Assembly (NCBI GenBank): GCA_029817715.1
Contig: JARUPY010000190.1
Span: 3,534,001 to 3,598,000 of the forward strand
From: Melastoma dodecandrum
Taxonomy: Eukaryota; Streptophyta; Magnoliopsida; Myrtales; Melastomataceae
DNA: 64,000 nt
Direction: 5' to 3'
Both the position numbers and the translations under genes were made by a program. The notes under the pieces were generated by a model that ran no database searches, had not been told where the DNA came from, and saw only the letters and a program-made list of their open reading frames with translations. The first letter of the stretch is position 1, and every line of letters begins with the position of its first letter. Below, piece by piece: positions 34,401 to 44,617 of this stretch.

Positions 34401-35594
34401 TTATTATCTCAGGCCCGTGTGTTATATTTACACTAAGATATAAGTGCAAAATATTTCATATCGTGATTTCTTACAATCAATCATATTTAACCAATGTAAT
34501 ATATGGTTTGGGCCGAATGACATTATTTCGACATCAATATAATTTCATTGTTTACAATCACATGATATTTGAGGGGTCATTAGGCCCCCTGCTTTATTTT
34601 AATTTTTAGGGTAAATCAAAAAGTTGTTTGGACTTCAGTCCTTTAACTTTTAATTGAAAAATAAGTATCAATATTTATTTAATATATATGTACACTTACT
34701 CAATAAAATTACTAAAAAGATATTTTGAAATCAAATAAATAGTTATAATTATACAAACAAAAGAAATTATGTTACTGCCGTCGAGGTTGATAATGAAAAA
34801 TAGAAGGATTTGTTACCAAAAATCGGGGTGAAAAGTGTGAGTGTTTTCTTCAATCACGTTTTTCTTCGTGAAAATGTAATCCGGTATAAACAGAGGGCCT
34901 CTTTTTAAAACTAACACCACTTGATTTCATATTTAGGATGAGATAATTTTTAAGATATCTTCATGTTGAAAATATATTATAAAAATATAAAACTATTTTG
35001 ATAAACGTTGGCCGATCGGAGACGACCTTAGGTTGATGGCGACTTCCCAACTCTGGTCAGCGTCAATACGTTACATATGCACGATAATCAATTAATATAT
35101 TAAAAGATTTCATTTCTTTTCAATTTCAATAGTTTTCTAAACTGTTTTAAATGGAGAATCTTGTTTACGGTATTTTAATAATTTTATTTTTAACGATTCA
35201 CGATTAAGAAAAAAAAAAAGAGAGTCCATTTTCTATCCACGTTTCGTAATCTGCATTTTACAACCTTGGAAGTAAATATAACGAACTATTGTTTTGGCTG
35301 ATATTTCCTCTTTATGAAAGATATTATTATAACTTCACAAAAATGTCCGTAATGATTTTTATTTAGTTGCATTACTAAATAGTTCTACAATATTTTCGTA
35401 TAAATTTCACTTATAAAAAAAATTAGTTGATAAATATTAAGTATTATTTTTTAATAATTAATAAAGCACTATCTTCTTAACTTTATCGTACGCTGAATAA
35501 TCACCTTTTCGATTCAATTATTTTTTTATAGTTAATTTGTTCATTCATTAAGTTCTTCAGCAATTGGGGAACGAGAAGATTTATTACACTAAAG
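34401..35594 (+). other. AT-rich intergenic sequence
   Basis: No gene, RNA gene or clear repeat unit was recognised. Confidence 0.6.
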
Positions 35595-36397
35595 TTATGT
35601 GGGAGAGATTCGACTAAATTGTATGTTCCAAAAATTAAATGTTACAATCGAAACTTGGTACCGATCGGCTTCAGGCTTCAGGGGTGATGGAGGAGGAGGG
35701 GCCACAGGCTTGAGCACAGGGGAACGTGGAGGGGTCTCAGGTTCTGGCTTAATGATTTTAGGAGGTTTGGTTTCAGAAATAAGAGCGGCAACCGAGGACG
35801 GGGCTGGTGCGGGAGAGGAAAGCTTAGTCTTGGGTGGAGAAACAATTGGGGATGGACGAGGCGATGATTTTTCGGCAGGGGAAGCAGGCAATGACGATGA
35901 AGGAGCAACAGTACGAGATTGTACTGGAAGAGGGGACAATTCTTGGCAGGGGAAGCGGGCAACAATGATGAAGGAGCAACTGGTTTCAGGACGGGAGTGG
36001 TTGGAACTGATGCTGAGTTGGCACTAGAAGGTGCCGCTATGGTTGAGGAAGGTGGAGCCGAAGGTTACACAACAGAGGATGGCGACGGTGACGTGATGCT
36101 AGGTGTGGGACGCGGCAGCGGCTGTGGCTCTGGGGCTGGAGTGGACGCAGGTGTGGTCAGTGGGGCTAACACAGGCGGAGGAGGTTGGGGAGTAGGTTCC
36201 GGAGCAGCTGGCCTCACAAAGGTCAGAAGAGTTACGACAGGTCATAGAGGAGGGGAACCCACAGGTGGGGGAACGGGCATGGCAGCTGTCGTCGGAGTAC
36301 TAGTAGTAGTAGACGGTGCGGCTGGGGGCACGGTGGGACGTGCGATGGAGGTCAAACGGAGCCATGGCCTGGAAGGTGGTGGCGGTTGGTTCGACAT
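35595..36397 (-). pseudogene. Proline/serine-rich protein, broken
   Basis: From an ATG at 36397 the minus strand reads MSNQPPPPSRPWLRLTSIA and continues as a Pro, Ser, Thr and Ala-rich chain of low complexity with stops at about 36272 (TGA) and 36071 (TAA), then shifts frame and continues to a stop at 35595 (rich in PSPxxP and PAPAP). A 60-70 bp internal duplication (TTCTTGGCAGGGGAAG versus TTTTCGGCAGGGGAAG regions) lies near 35870-35990. No domain was recognised; a disordered or cell-wall-type protein are both possible. It is divergent from the REM gene at 36752, with 355 bp between starts. Part of it is repeated at 44521-44617. Confidence 0.5.
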
Positions 36398-36417
36398 GGG
36401 ACCAGACGAGGCCTGTT

Positions 36418-37290
36418 AACGTTCGAATTCTCCTTGATGATGATACACAGACAGAGGATGCCGGGGAGAGCTTAAAAAGCAGGGAGGGGCAGGGGGGGAG
36501 GAAGGGAGGGCATGGCATGGATTCCGGCCCCAGTTCCGACAAAAGCAAAAGCATGTCGTAAAGGTGCAACAACCCCGTCCCAACGAGCTCTTTAGCTTTT
36601 GCCTCATTTATTACATTTGGAGGAAAAAGGAAGCCTCGTTTATTAAATGCATGGAGTGATCGCATATCTAGCAAGCATTTAATGGCGGTTGGAACTTTTT
36701 ATATTTATCGTATGAATCACAGTGGTTGTGTTCACCGGAGGGGTTTCGCCAATGGCACGCGAATGCAGGAAGAGCAAGACCCCTCACTTCTTCAAGGTCA
36801 TCCTTAGGGACGATGGCGACCTCGTAATCTTCCCCCACCTTCGTTTGTTCTTGTTTGATGCGCTTGTTCTTGTTTGAAGTTGATGTGGGTGTGTGTGGTA
36901 TGGTTTCTGGTGTTATTAGGGAATCCAGTTTTAAACATACGAGGGATGAAATCTCTTGTACTGAGGGCAAAAAAGGGTTTTTTGTTAGAGTTTATTAATG
37001 GATAATCTTGGGCTTTCGATCGAGTTAACTTTGAATAGTACTCAACCAACCAGCCTTGTGCTATGTTTTACCGTGATAGTGCATTCCTAAGAAGTTCGCG
37101 AAAGCGTACGGAGGAGCTCTTACCGATGCGGTCATTCTCGAGGTCCCAGGTGGGGATACCTGGGATGTGAGATTTTCCAAGGAGGATGGCAAGTTCTTGC
37201 TCCGGGATGGTTGGGCAGATTTTCTGAAGCATTGCGGTGTTCGGCATGGGCACTCTGTCATTTTTCGGTACAATGGGGGTTCGAAGTTCC
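36418..37290 (+). repeat. B3-block repeat, copy D1
   Basis: It contains the upstream region, exon 1, intron and most of exon 2 of the REM gene. It matches 42946-43743 (direct) and 44530-43803 (inverted). This copy is the only one with an intact first B3 domain, so it is the likely source. Confidence 0.85.
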
Positions 37291-37331
37291 GTGTTGCGAT
37301 ATGTGACGTCACTGCCTGTGAGATTGACTGA
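36752..37331 (+). CDS. REM-type B3 gene, first B3 domain (exons 1-2)
   Basis: B3 domains bind DNA in the nucleus; REM proteins carry several and act mostly in reproductive and meristem tissue. Exon 1 starts at 36752 (MARECRKSKTPHFFKVILRD, the first B3 strand) and ends near 36840 at a GT. Exon 2 starts after TAG at 37080 and reads IPKKFAKAYGGAL, VILEVPGGDTWDVRF, DGKFLLRDGWADFLKHCG, HGHSVIFRYNGGSKFRVAI, then CEID and a TGA at 37329. These match the full B3 core in order, with the usual Trp, Gly-His and Phe-Arg-Tyr positions. The exon 1 donor was not fixed with certainty, and a splice before the TGA could join this domain to those at 40001 and 40814. Confidence 0.75.
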
Positions 37332-40000
37332 AACGACCTACAAAATTTTTTCAAATTAATCAGAATAGCCAACCGTCGTTTGACGGTCAAACCGCGGAAG
37401 ATGACAAATCTATACCTCCACCGTGGCATCCTTTACAGCTTTATCTTGTAAATCTGAGCCACGTGTTTCTCGTTCCTCTGCAAGACTGAAATAATTTCCC
37501 CAAATTGGGGTCAGCGATAAATCGCCGAGTACGCCCCACCCATGCACATGCGAAAACCATGAGACTACTAACTCGCCCATTCGTGCACATTTATAAATCA
37601 GTTATGCAACACACGGCACAACCTAGCAGTATAAGGAAAACACTGAGATTCTAGACTCATCCTATCGTGGACCTTTGAAGTAGTCTTAGGCACACAAACA
37701 TTTGAATACACGGCAATACAACAAATCATATAGATGCAACTATCAAACCACAGAATATATCAAGTTATAATTAGCGAGCATATATAGCGGTAGGCGGAAT
37801 AATAAACAATAACTAAGCAATAAATAATTTAACGCGCTGAAAGCAATAAATAAATAAGCGACTCCCTCATAACACCGGTGTCTCATATATCAACACTTCG
37901 TTTGGTGCCAGGACCACCGCAGTGCGTCCCCACCCCCTCCTCCGGGAGCGCCCGGGTAACGGCCAGCAGGCACGACCGCGAGTGGTCATCGCCTCCCCGT
38001 TCTCCTCCGACCCACGGTCGGGTAACACATCCATTTCAAGATCCGATTTCAGCCCAAACTCCATTCATTTCAGCCCCAATCTATTCGTGCATCAAAGAAA
38101 CCAGGAGGGAATTAATCACGGTTGCATCAACGACTCATTGCCGAAACACAACCAGAGCTATTCTCACGCAAAGCAGCTCGTTAACCAGTGGGCGTGGCTG
38201 AACCCAGCCGGAGACAGCGGCGGCCTATTCTGGTCCGAAGTCGTCGGAACCTTTCGGACCCCAACCACCATCAACCGAAGTTGTATGTAGTTGGTCCAAT
38301 CCGCGGAACCGAGCGCCTCTTTTGTGGATCAACCAGCGCGCACGTTCTCGCAGCCCCCAGCCACCGCCCTCCCATTCTACAACCAACACCATCACGAAAT
38401 ACCATTTCTTGGGGCTGAATTTTTATCACGCAACCTGTCGTCACGTGCACGGATCACAATAATTCTACAAGTTCGTCTGAATTCAGAAATGCACACAACA
38501 AATGCATTTCAGCCACACTTCGGCTTCAGACATAATTTCTATTATTTTATTGTCTATACGCATACAGATTTCCAAGCCATAAGACAACAATTCAATTTCA
38601 GACTTCAAATCCCACTCATCTCATATCGTTTCGGCCGAATCATCTCCCACTCTACTCTCGTGCATATAGGAACCGCACAATAAGAAGTTAACCCGTACGG
38701 TACCGGGTAACCAGAGTTCATTCAGCCCAACTAAGTCACACGGCTAAGGAATCGAAACACAACCTCACATTATTCTCAATTTTATTCGATCAAATATCAA
38801 GCTACCCTCTCGCAGTCTCCGTTCGACTCAAAACCCATATAAGTAGGAACGGTTCCTCCAAAAATTAAACTCTTAACGCACCCAATCCTCGCCCCTTGAA
38901 AGGGACCATGCTCCGCACCAGAGGGCTGGCCGAAGCCCTTTCCCAGCTGGCCGAATCTCACACCCAACCTTCCCCTGAAGCACGCACCACTACCCCATTC
39001 ACGCATCGCGATTTCACACTCATACAAGCAACACAGGAAACAGGGGAAGGGGGGAAGGACGTACAGCAGCTTCGAGCCCTTTGAACTAAGGGTTTTGGTC
39101 ATCTCCTCAGCGCTCTCCCATCTTCCTCTGAGCCTCTCTTCCGGGTGCTTTTGGCTGTCCTTCCCGTAGCGACGACGAAATCAGTGAGCTCGCGACCAAG
39201 GCAGTGAAGCGGGGGAAACGGAAGGGGATCTTTTCTCCGGCCGATTCCTCTTTCCCCGGGAGATAGTGAACATCATGCCTCTCCCCAAAGAAGGAAGACC
39301 CACAATGGGGCAAGTGGGGTATCCCATCCAATGTCCCGTCCCCATCATTTTCCCCAAATGAAGCTTGCTTGGGAAGCTTCTTGTAATCCGAAGATTACAA
39401 CTCACTTCGTGTCAAGTTTTCACCCGATAATTAGAAGAGTGATCATTTATGGGTCAACGGTCAATCTCTTCTCTATCTTATGTTACTTGTATTCTCTTTA
39501 TAAATTTGCTACTATGAAATCTAATTCTTGTCAAAGAATTCGACATAGTATGCGAACAAGATCGTTACCCGAATCCGATCACGTTTAGGTCAGGGAATCT
39601 TCTTTCCCGTGTGACGTAATCACACGTAATCGAATCCAAGTTACCGAAATGTCCCGCTAATAATATAAGCTGACCACGAGGATATTAGATTCTCATGTCC
39701 ACGTCGGATTCTGACTAAGTCCAAGTTTGACTCGTATACAATTATTACAGTTAAATTTTTCTGGTCGTTACATTGACTACCTGGCAAAGCCTGATGTCTA
39801 CCTAGACCTGGAAAGACGTCGGTCCAGGAAGAGAGAGTTGGCCCAGAACTTCCTCCCTGTGTTGAGGAGAAGAAAATCCTGCCGCTGTGATTGTGTCGGC
39901 CTGCGAAGATCCCTCAAAGTTCAGGTGAAGGTGATAAACTTGATCGAATCATTTTTAGTGGTCATCTTTCGTATAAGGATCTTGGTTTGCATATTTGCAG
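37332..40000 (+). other. Long intron or inserted sequence of the REM gene
   Basis: No coding homology was recognised over about 2.6 kb. It includes a GC-rich stretch (37900-38420) and a cytosine-rich plus strand unlike its AT-rich neighbours, suggesting an insertion. A short segment at about 39773-39800 matches 43764-43790 and on the minus strand resembles the end of a B3 domain (DIRLCQV), so a second B3 relic may lie there. Confidence 0.4.
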
Positions 40001-40551
40001 CAGGAATCTACACAGGGACATTTGGCAGCCACACGGTTAATAACTGCTCAAAGCATGATTACCCGGCCCTGGAAGCCGCACGTATGTCCGGAGCTCTTTC
40101 GAGACCCTCCTCTTTCCGATGCATCCGGCCTTCGGCTTTGATCGTGATCCAACCAACCTATGTTTATCCAAAGTATTGCTTTGTAAGTGGCAATTCACAG
40201 CTTTTTTTTCAACCATCTTCTCGATGGAGACTTCTGCCGACTTTTTCTTGATTTCTCCCACCGCAGTACATGTCCAACACATTTGTAAGAACCTTCATCC
40301 CAAAAGCGAAGAAATGTGGCAACATTAGGCTCTACACTACCGGAGGGGGGGAACTTGGACGGTTGGATACACCATCAAAACACAATACCAGAGCATCCAA
40401 TGTGGATGGAGCAGGTTCGCTGTGGACAACGACCTCAGAGTTGGCGATGTGTGTGAGTTCGAATTGTCAGGAGGGTCCAAACTTTCGTTTAGGGTCGAGA
40501 TTTTTCATTCGTATCCAGAAGGAGGCACGGGACCCTGTACAACTTCCTACC
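40001..40551 (+). CDS. REM gene, second B3 domain (two exons)
   Basis: Exon 40001-40182 follows a TTTGCAG acceptor and reads YPALEAARMSGALSRPSSF ... PTYVYPKYCF, the REM linker ALEAA followed by the first strands of a B3 domain, ending at a perfect GTAAGT donor. The next exon, 40267-40551, follows ACCGCAG: FIPKAKKCGNIRLYTT, then WTVGYTIKTQYQSIQCGWSR, FAVDNDLRVGDVCEFEL and FRVEIF, ending at GTAAGT. A run of seven G at 40345-40351 shifts the frame between LYTT and TWTV; this may be a real lesion or a homopolymer error. Apart from that, order and splice sites are as in a working gene. Confidence 0.75.
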
Positions 40552-40813
40552 GTAAGTCCGAATTCAGGTTATAGCTATCAACTGGGCAATAAATGGACGA
40601 TGGTGGGATGAAATTAATACTCACTTGCGACATTTATAGCCAAAAGAAGTGCCGGATCCGGGCATCAGGCTGGTCTGCTGACATACAACAAATTTCGAGC
40701 GGTCATTCAACCGACTGGCCTTATACATTCTGTCGTAAGTTTGTAGCCATCATCTGCAATGTTTTCCATGATGGGTCTCCTCAATCCGACCAGCTTATTC
40801 ACTTGTGATGCAG

Positions 40814-41218
40814 AATATCCCATCCAGCTTTATGAAGGAGCACATGGAACCGAAGGTGCCCCAGGCAAGGAGGGTAGCTTTCAACGCAACGCTCAAGATC
40901 GCTAAGAAAAGCTGGCTGGTCGAGATCTCGAATGTCGGCCCGACCTACAACAGGTACAGGATGTCGAAGGGGTGGACAGTGCTTGCAAAGGAGAATGGCC
41001 TTCGGAAGGGGGACATCTGCATGTTCAGCCTCATTCGGGCGAACTGGGTTTTCCAAGTCTCGATTACAAGGGTCATCCAGACTGAGTTCTTCGCCGCAAT
41101 CATTTTTTTTCGGACCTTTCATGGAGGATGGCGATTTGTCAAAAGAATTCTCCACTATTTTGGTTCGAGTAGATGTAGATGTCCCTCTGAAGTCAGTACC
41201 CTCAGTACAATCACATAA
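40814..41218 (+). CDS. REM gene, third B3 domain
   Basis: After a GATGCAG acceptor the frame reads NIPSSFMKEHMEPKVPQARR, SWLVEISN, YRMSKGWTVLAKENGLRKGD, ICMFSLI and FQVSITRVIQ, a complete second half of a B3 domain with the conserved Trp, Gly-Asp-Ile-Cys and Phe positions. Homology ends near 41080 and the open frame continues to 41218 without a recognised domain; a splice or stop change is possible there. An intermediate short exon (about 40620-40731, before GTAAGT) may supply the first strands of this domain. Confidence 0.75.
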   Translation, partial: NIPSSFMKEHMEPKVPQARRVAFNATLKIAKKSWLVEISNVGPTYNRYRMSKGWTVLAKENGLRKGDICMFSLIRANWVFQVSITRVIQTEFFAAIIFFRTFHGGWRFVKRILHYFGSSRCRCPSEVSTLSTIT

Positions 41219-42242
41219 TTTGCTCGTTTTATGCAGATAGAAACGTCTCTCCTGATGGAATTGCAACAAAAATTCTACGCCACAGTGAATGCCGTTCGTT
41301 ATTCATAAGGTTAACCGTTCTGCAAATAAGGTTGGACACCATGCTTCCGAGAATGGTGGGAAAACTTCGTGTCAAGGCATGGGGCAAGAATGGCCTTTAG
41401 AGGCGCAACCTTGATGATGTTCGTGAACCCTGATATTAGAGTAGCAAGGGTCAGATGGACAAAATGGAGGGCTACGGGATTACCCCCTCCCTTCGGATAA
41501 TATGAGTGAAATGGCGAGATCCCGTCAGGAGATGGAACCGGTGGAGAGGTTCAGTCTACCATGGCAACATGGTGGGCGTTGACGGGCCCAGGAAGGTAGA
41601 GAGACAGTACGTTTCCTTGATAACTGCCCGGAGGCAGGTTCGGTTCTTGACGTCGGACTCTCCTTGACCTAGCAGCCCTTCCCAACTATCTCTTCATGCA
41701 CCTTTTGATGTACGTCTCAATGGTTGAGAAGCAAAGAGAGGGATCCATATCACCAGCCGCCATGGAAGTGCCCGTTGCTCCATCCAGTAAGGTCTGGCCT
41801 GTATGCAGTAATCACTTTTGCGCAAATCAAATTGAAAAGGATTATGCTGTATAATCCATCGCATTGAACAACAAAAGACTGGCTTTTGTAATTTGACGCA
41901 CCCGACGACATTCCCTGCTGTTGCCCGAACGTTTTGTCTGCCTTTGTTTCGAAACTTCCGACATTGCCGCGAGCAATCAGGTGCAATCCTGACAAAGAGA
42001 TGAACGAAAATGTCGTATAAAAAGTTGTAACATTTTTGCTGGTCAATAGTGTCCCAAAATCCAGAGAAAAATAATTAGTTCATAAAATAAATAAATAGGG
42101 TATAAAGTATCTTTTTATTTTTGAAAATCTCACCGTTGGATCTCCCTCACATCAACCACTAACAAAAGCTCTACTTTCATTTCCTTTTATTAATTTTTTT
42201 CCTCCACTGAGATCATCCTTCCTTCTCGAAACCCCTCCGACG
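41219..42242 (+). other. Intergenic, no gene recognised
   Basis: It may include the 3' UTR of the REM gene. No protein homology seen on either strand. Confidence 0.5.
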
Positions 42243-42491
42243 ATGGCGTCGGAAGACAACCTCGCCGGTGGTCGAGATGAGGACGCGATCAAGGTTATTA
42301 TGTCCACATACGAGTTGTCCCGGGAGAGGAGGATAAGGGAGAGCCTCGAGAGGCAGTGGAGCCGTATGACTTATTCTTCCGGGGGCTGCGAGGCGGGGGA
42401 GCGACTATGGAACTGGGGGTGGTGGCGGTGCTCGGCAGCTCACCCCACTTCGCCGCTCATCAAGGTAAGGGAAGGGGAGGGAAAGAAGTAA
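42243..42491 (+). CDS. Hypothetical protein, probable first exon
   Basis: An ATG in good plant context (CCGACGATGGCG) opens 82 codons: acidic start (MASEDNLAGGRDEDAI), a basic helical stretch (LSRERRIRESLERQWSRM) and Trp-rich end. CAAGGTAAGG at 42459-42468 is a fair splice donor, so the tail beyond it may be intron. A pyrimidine-rich leader (CTTCCTTCTCG) precedes the ATG, as in plant 5' UTRs. No family was recognised. No downstream exons were found: the B3-block repeat D2 begins 450 bp later and may have displaced them. Confidence 0.35.
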   Translation: MASEDNLAGGRDEDAIKVIMSTYELSRERRIRESLERQWSRMTYSSGGCEAGERLWNWGWWRCSAAHPTSPLIKVREGEGKK

Positions 42492-42945
42492 GTTAAAGTG
42501 GCCATCTTTTTCATCGGGATTGTGTTGATTTTGGGGCGAAGTACGAGGAGAAGGAAGGTGTCGGTGTTTGACATTCCTTTTCGAGGAGAAAAAAACTTGA
42601 GTGTTTTGATTTCTTTTGTTCTCTTTTCCGGTTTACTCGTGCTTCTTCTTTGTTTTTCTGTTGGAGCAGCCTGGCTGGGTGAACGGGTCGTGTTAGAAAG
42701 TTGATTTTGTTGTTTGTGTTCGTTCCCGCTGAGAGTTGTTGGGAGAGTTTCTAAGAAGAGGGAGAAACGAGAAAAGTGTTATTTAAGATCTGTTATTTTA
42801 TGGTTTTGGGTTTCTTTAAGATCTGAAGTATTTCATTGCCTTTTAGACCCTCGGCCTGATCGCTGGTATTGTAGGCCCATTTGATGATTGGTCGATCAAG
42901 CTAGTAAAGATGGTTTGGTGGTTAGAAAAATAATGATAAAATATT

Positions 42946-43743
42946 TAACGTTCGAATTCTCCTTGATGATGATACACAGACAGAGGATGCCGGGGAGAGC
43001 TTAAAAAGCGGGGAGGGGGAGGGCAATGCATCAGATTCCGGCTCCAGTTCCGACAAAAGCAAAAGCATGTGCAACAACCCCATCCGTACGAGCACTTTAG
43101 CTTTTGCTTCATTTATCAAATTTGGAGGAAAAAGGGAAGCCTCATTTATTAAATGCATAACGTGATCGCGGATCTAGCAAGCATTAATGGCGGTCCAACT
43201 GGAACTTTCTATATTTATCGGATGAATCACAGCGGTTGTGTTCTCCGGAGGGGTTTCGCCAATGGCTCGCGAATGCAGGAAGAGCGAGACCCCTCACTTC
43301 TTCAAGGTCATCCTTAGGGACGACGGCGACCTCGTAATCTTCCCCCACCTTCGTGATGCGCTTGTTCTTATTTGATATTACTGTGGGTGTGTGTGGTGTG
43401 GTTTCTGGTGTTATTACGGAATCCAGTTTTAAGCATACGAGATATTAAATCTCTTGTACTGAGGGCAAAAAAGGGTTTTTTGTTAGAGTTTATTAATGGA
43501 CAATTTTGGGCTCTCGATCGAGTTAACTGTGAAAAGTAATACTCAACCAACCGGCCTTGTGCTATGTTTTACCATGATAGTGCATTCCTAAGAAGTTCAC
43601 GAGAGCGCACAGAGGAGCTCTTGCCGATGCGGTCGTTCTCGAGGTCCCAGGTGGGGATAGCTGTGATGTGAGACTTTCCAAGGAGAATGGCAAGTTTTTG
43701 CTCCGGGATGATTGGGCAGATTTTCTGAAGCATTACGGTGTTC
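42946..43743 (+). pseudogene. B3-block repeat, copy D2 (direct)
   Basis: It starts with the same bases as D1 (ACGTTCGAATTCTCC). Exon 1 equivalent begins at 43262 (MARECRKSETPHFFKVILRD); exon 2 equivalent follows the same TAG acceptor and reads IPKKFTRAHRGALADAVVLE, VPGGDSCDVRLSKENGKF, with the domain Trp changed to Cys. The domain is cut at the inverted-repeat centre near 43743, so the last strands are missing. Confidence 0.8.
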
Positions 43744-43802
43744 ACAAAGGAGACTACCTCGCAAAGCCTGACATCGCATATCACAACACGGACCTTTGAA
43801 TC

Positions 43803-44530
43803 CTCATTGTACCGAAAAATGACAAACTGCCCGTGCCGAACACCTTAATGCTTCAGAAAATCTGTCCAACCATCTCGGAGCAAGAACTTGCCATCCTCCT
43901 TGGAAAGTTTCACATCGCAGGTATGCCCTCCTGGGACCTCGAGAACGACCGCATCGGCAATAGCTCCTCTGTGCGCTCTCGTGAACTTCTTAGGAATGCA
44001 CTATCATGGTAAAACATAGCACAACCTCAGGCCGGTTGGTTGAGTACTATTCACAGTTAACTCGATCGAAAGCCCAAGATTATCCATTAATAAACTCTAA
44101 CAAAAAACCATTTTTTGCCCTCAGTACTTCATCCCTCGTATGCTTAAAACTGGATCCCCTAATAACACCAGAAACCACAATACACACACCCACAGCAACA
44201 TCGAACAAGAACAAGCGCATCAAACAAGAACAAACGAAGGTGGGGGAAGATTACGAGATCGTCGTCGTCCCTAAGGATGACCTTGAAGAAGTGAGGGGTC
44301 TCGCTCTTCCTGCATTCGCGAGCCATTAGCGAAATCCCTCCGATGAACACAACCGTTGTGATTCATACGATAAATATAAAAAGTTCCAATTGGACCGCCA
44401 TTAATGCTTGCTAGATCTGCGATCATGTCATGCATTTAATAAATGAGGCTTTTCCTTTTTTCTTCAAATGTAATAAATGAAGCAAAAGCTAAAGTGCTCG
44501 AACGTGGTTATTACACCTTTACGCCTCGTC
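43803..44530 (-). pseudogene. B3-block repeat, copy D3 (inverted)
   Basis: The minus strand from the ATG at 44326 gives the same exon 1 (MARECRKSETPHFFKVILRD), the same intron and exon 2 with IPKKFTRAHRGAIADAVVLE and DVKLSKEDGKFLLRDGW, then a TAA in place of the Tyr codon and the final strands VIFRYNEDSKVRVVICDV. D2 and D3 face each other and form an inverted repeat of roughly 0.7-0.8 kb arms centred near 43740-43800. Confidence 0.8.
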
Positions 44531-44617
44531 CATCCCCAATTGTTTCTCCACCCAAGACTAAGCTTTCCTCTCCCGCACCAGCCCCGTCCTCGGTTGCCGC
44601 GCTTATTTCTATTTAAA
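44521..44617 (+). pseudogene. Fragment of the proline-rich pseudogene
   Basis: It is the inverted counterpart of about 35780-35870 (PSPIVSPPKTKLSSPAPAPS on the plus strand). It shows that D3 was copied together with part of the neighbouring proline-rich gene, with about 0.7 kb lost in between. Confidence 0.75.
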
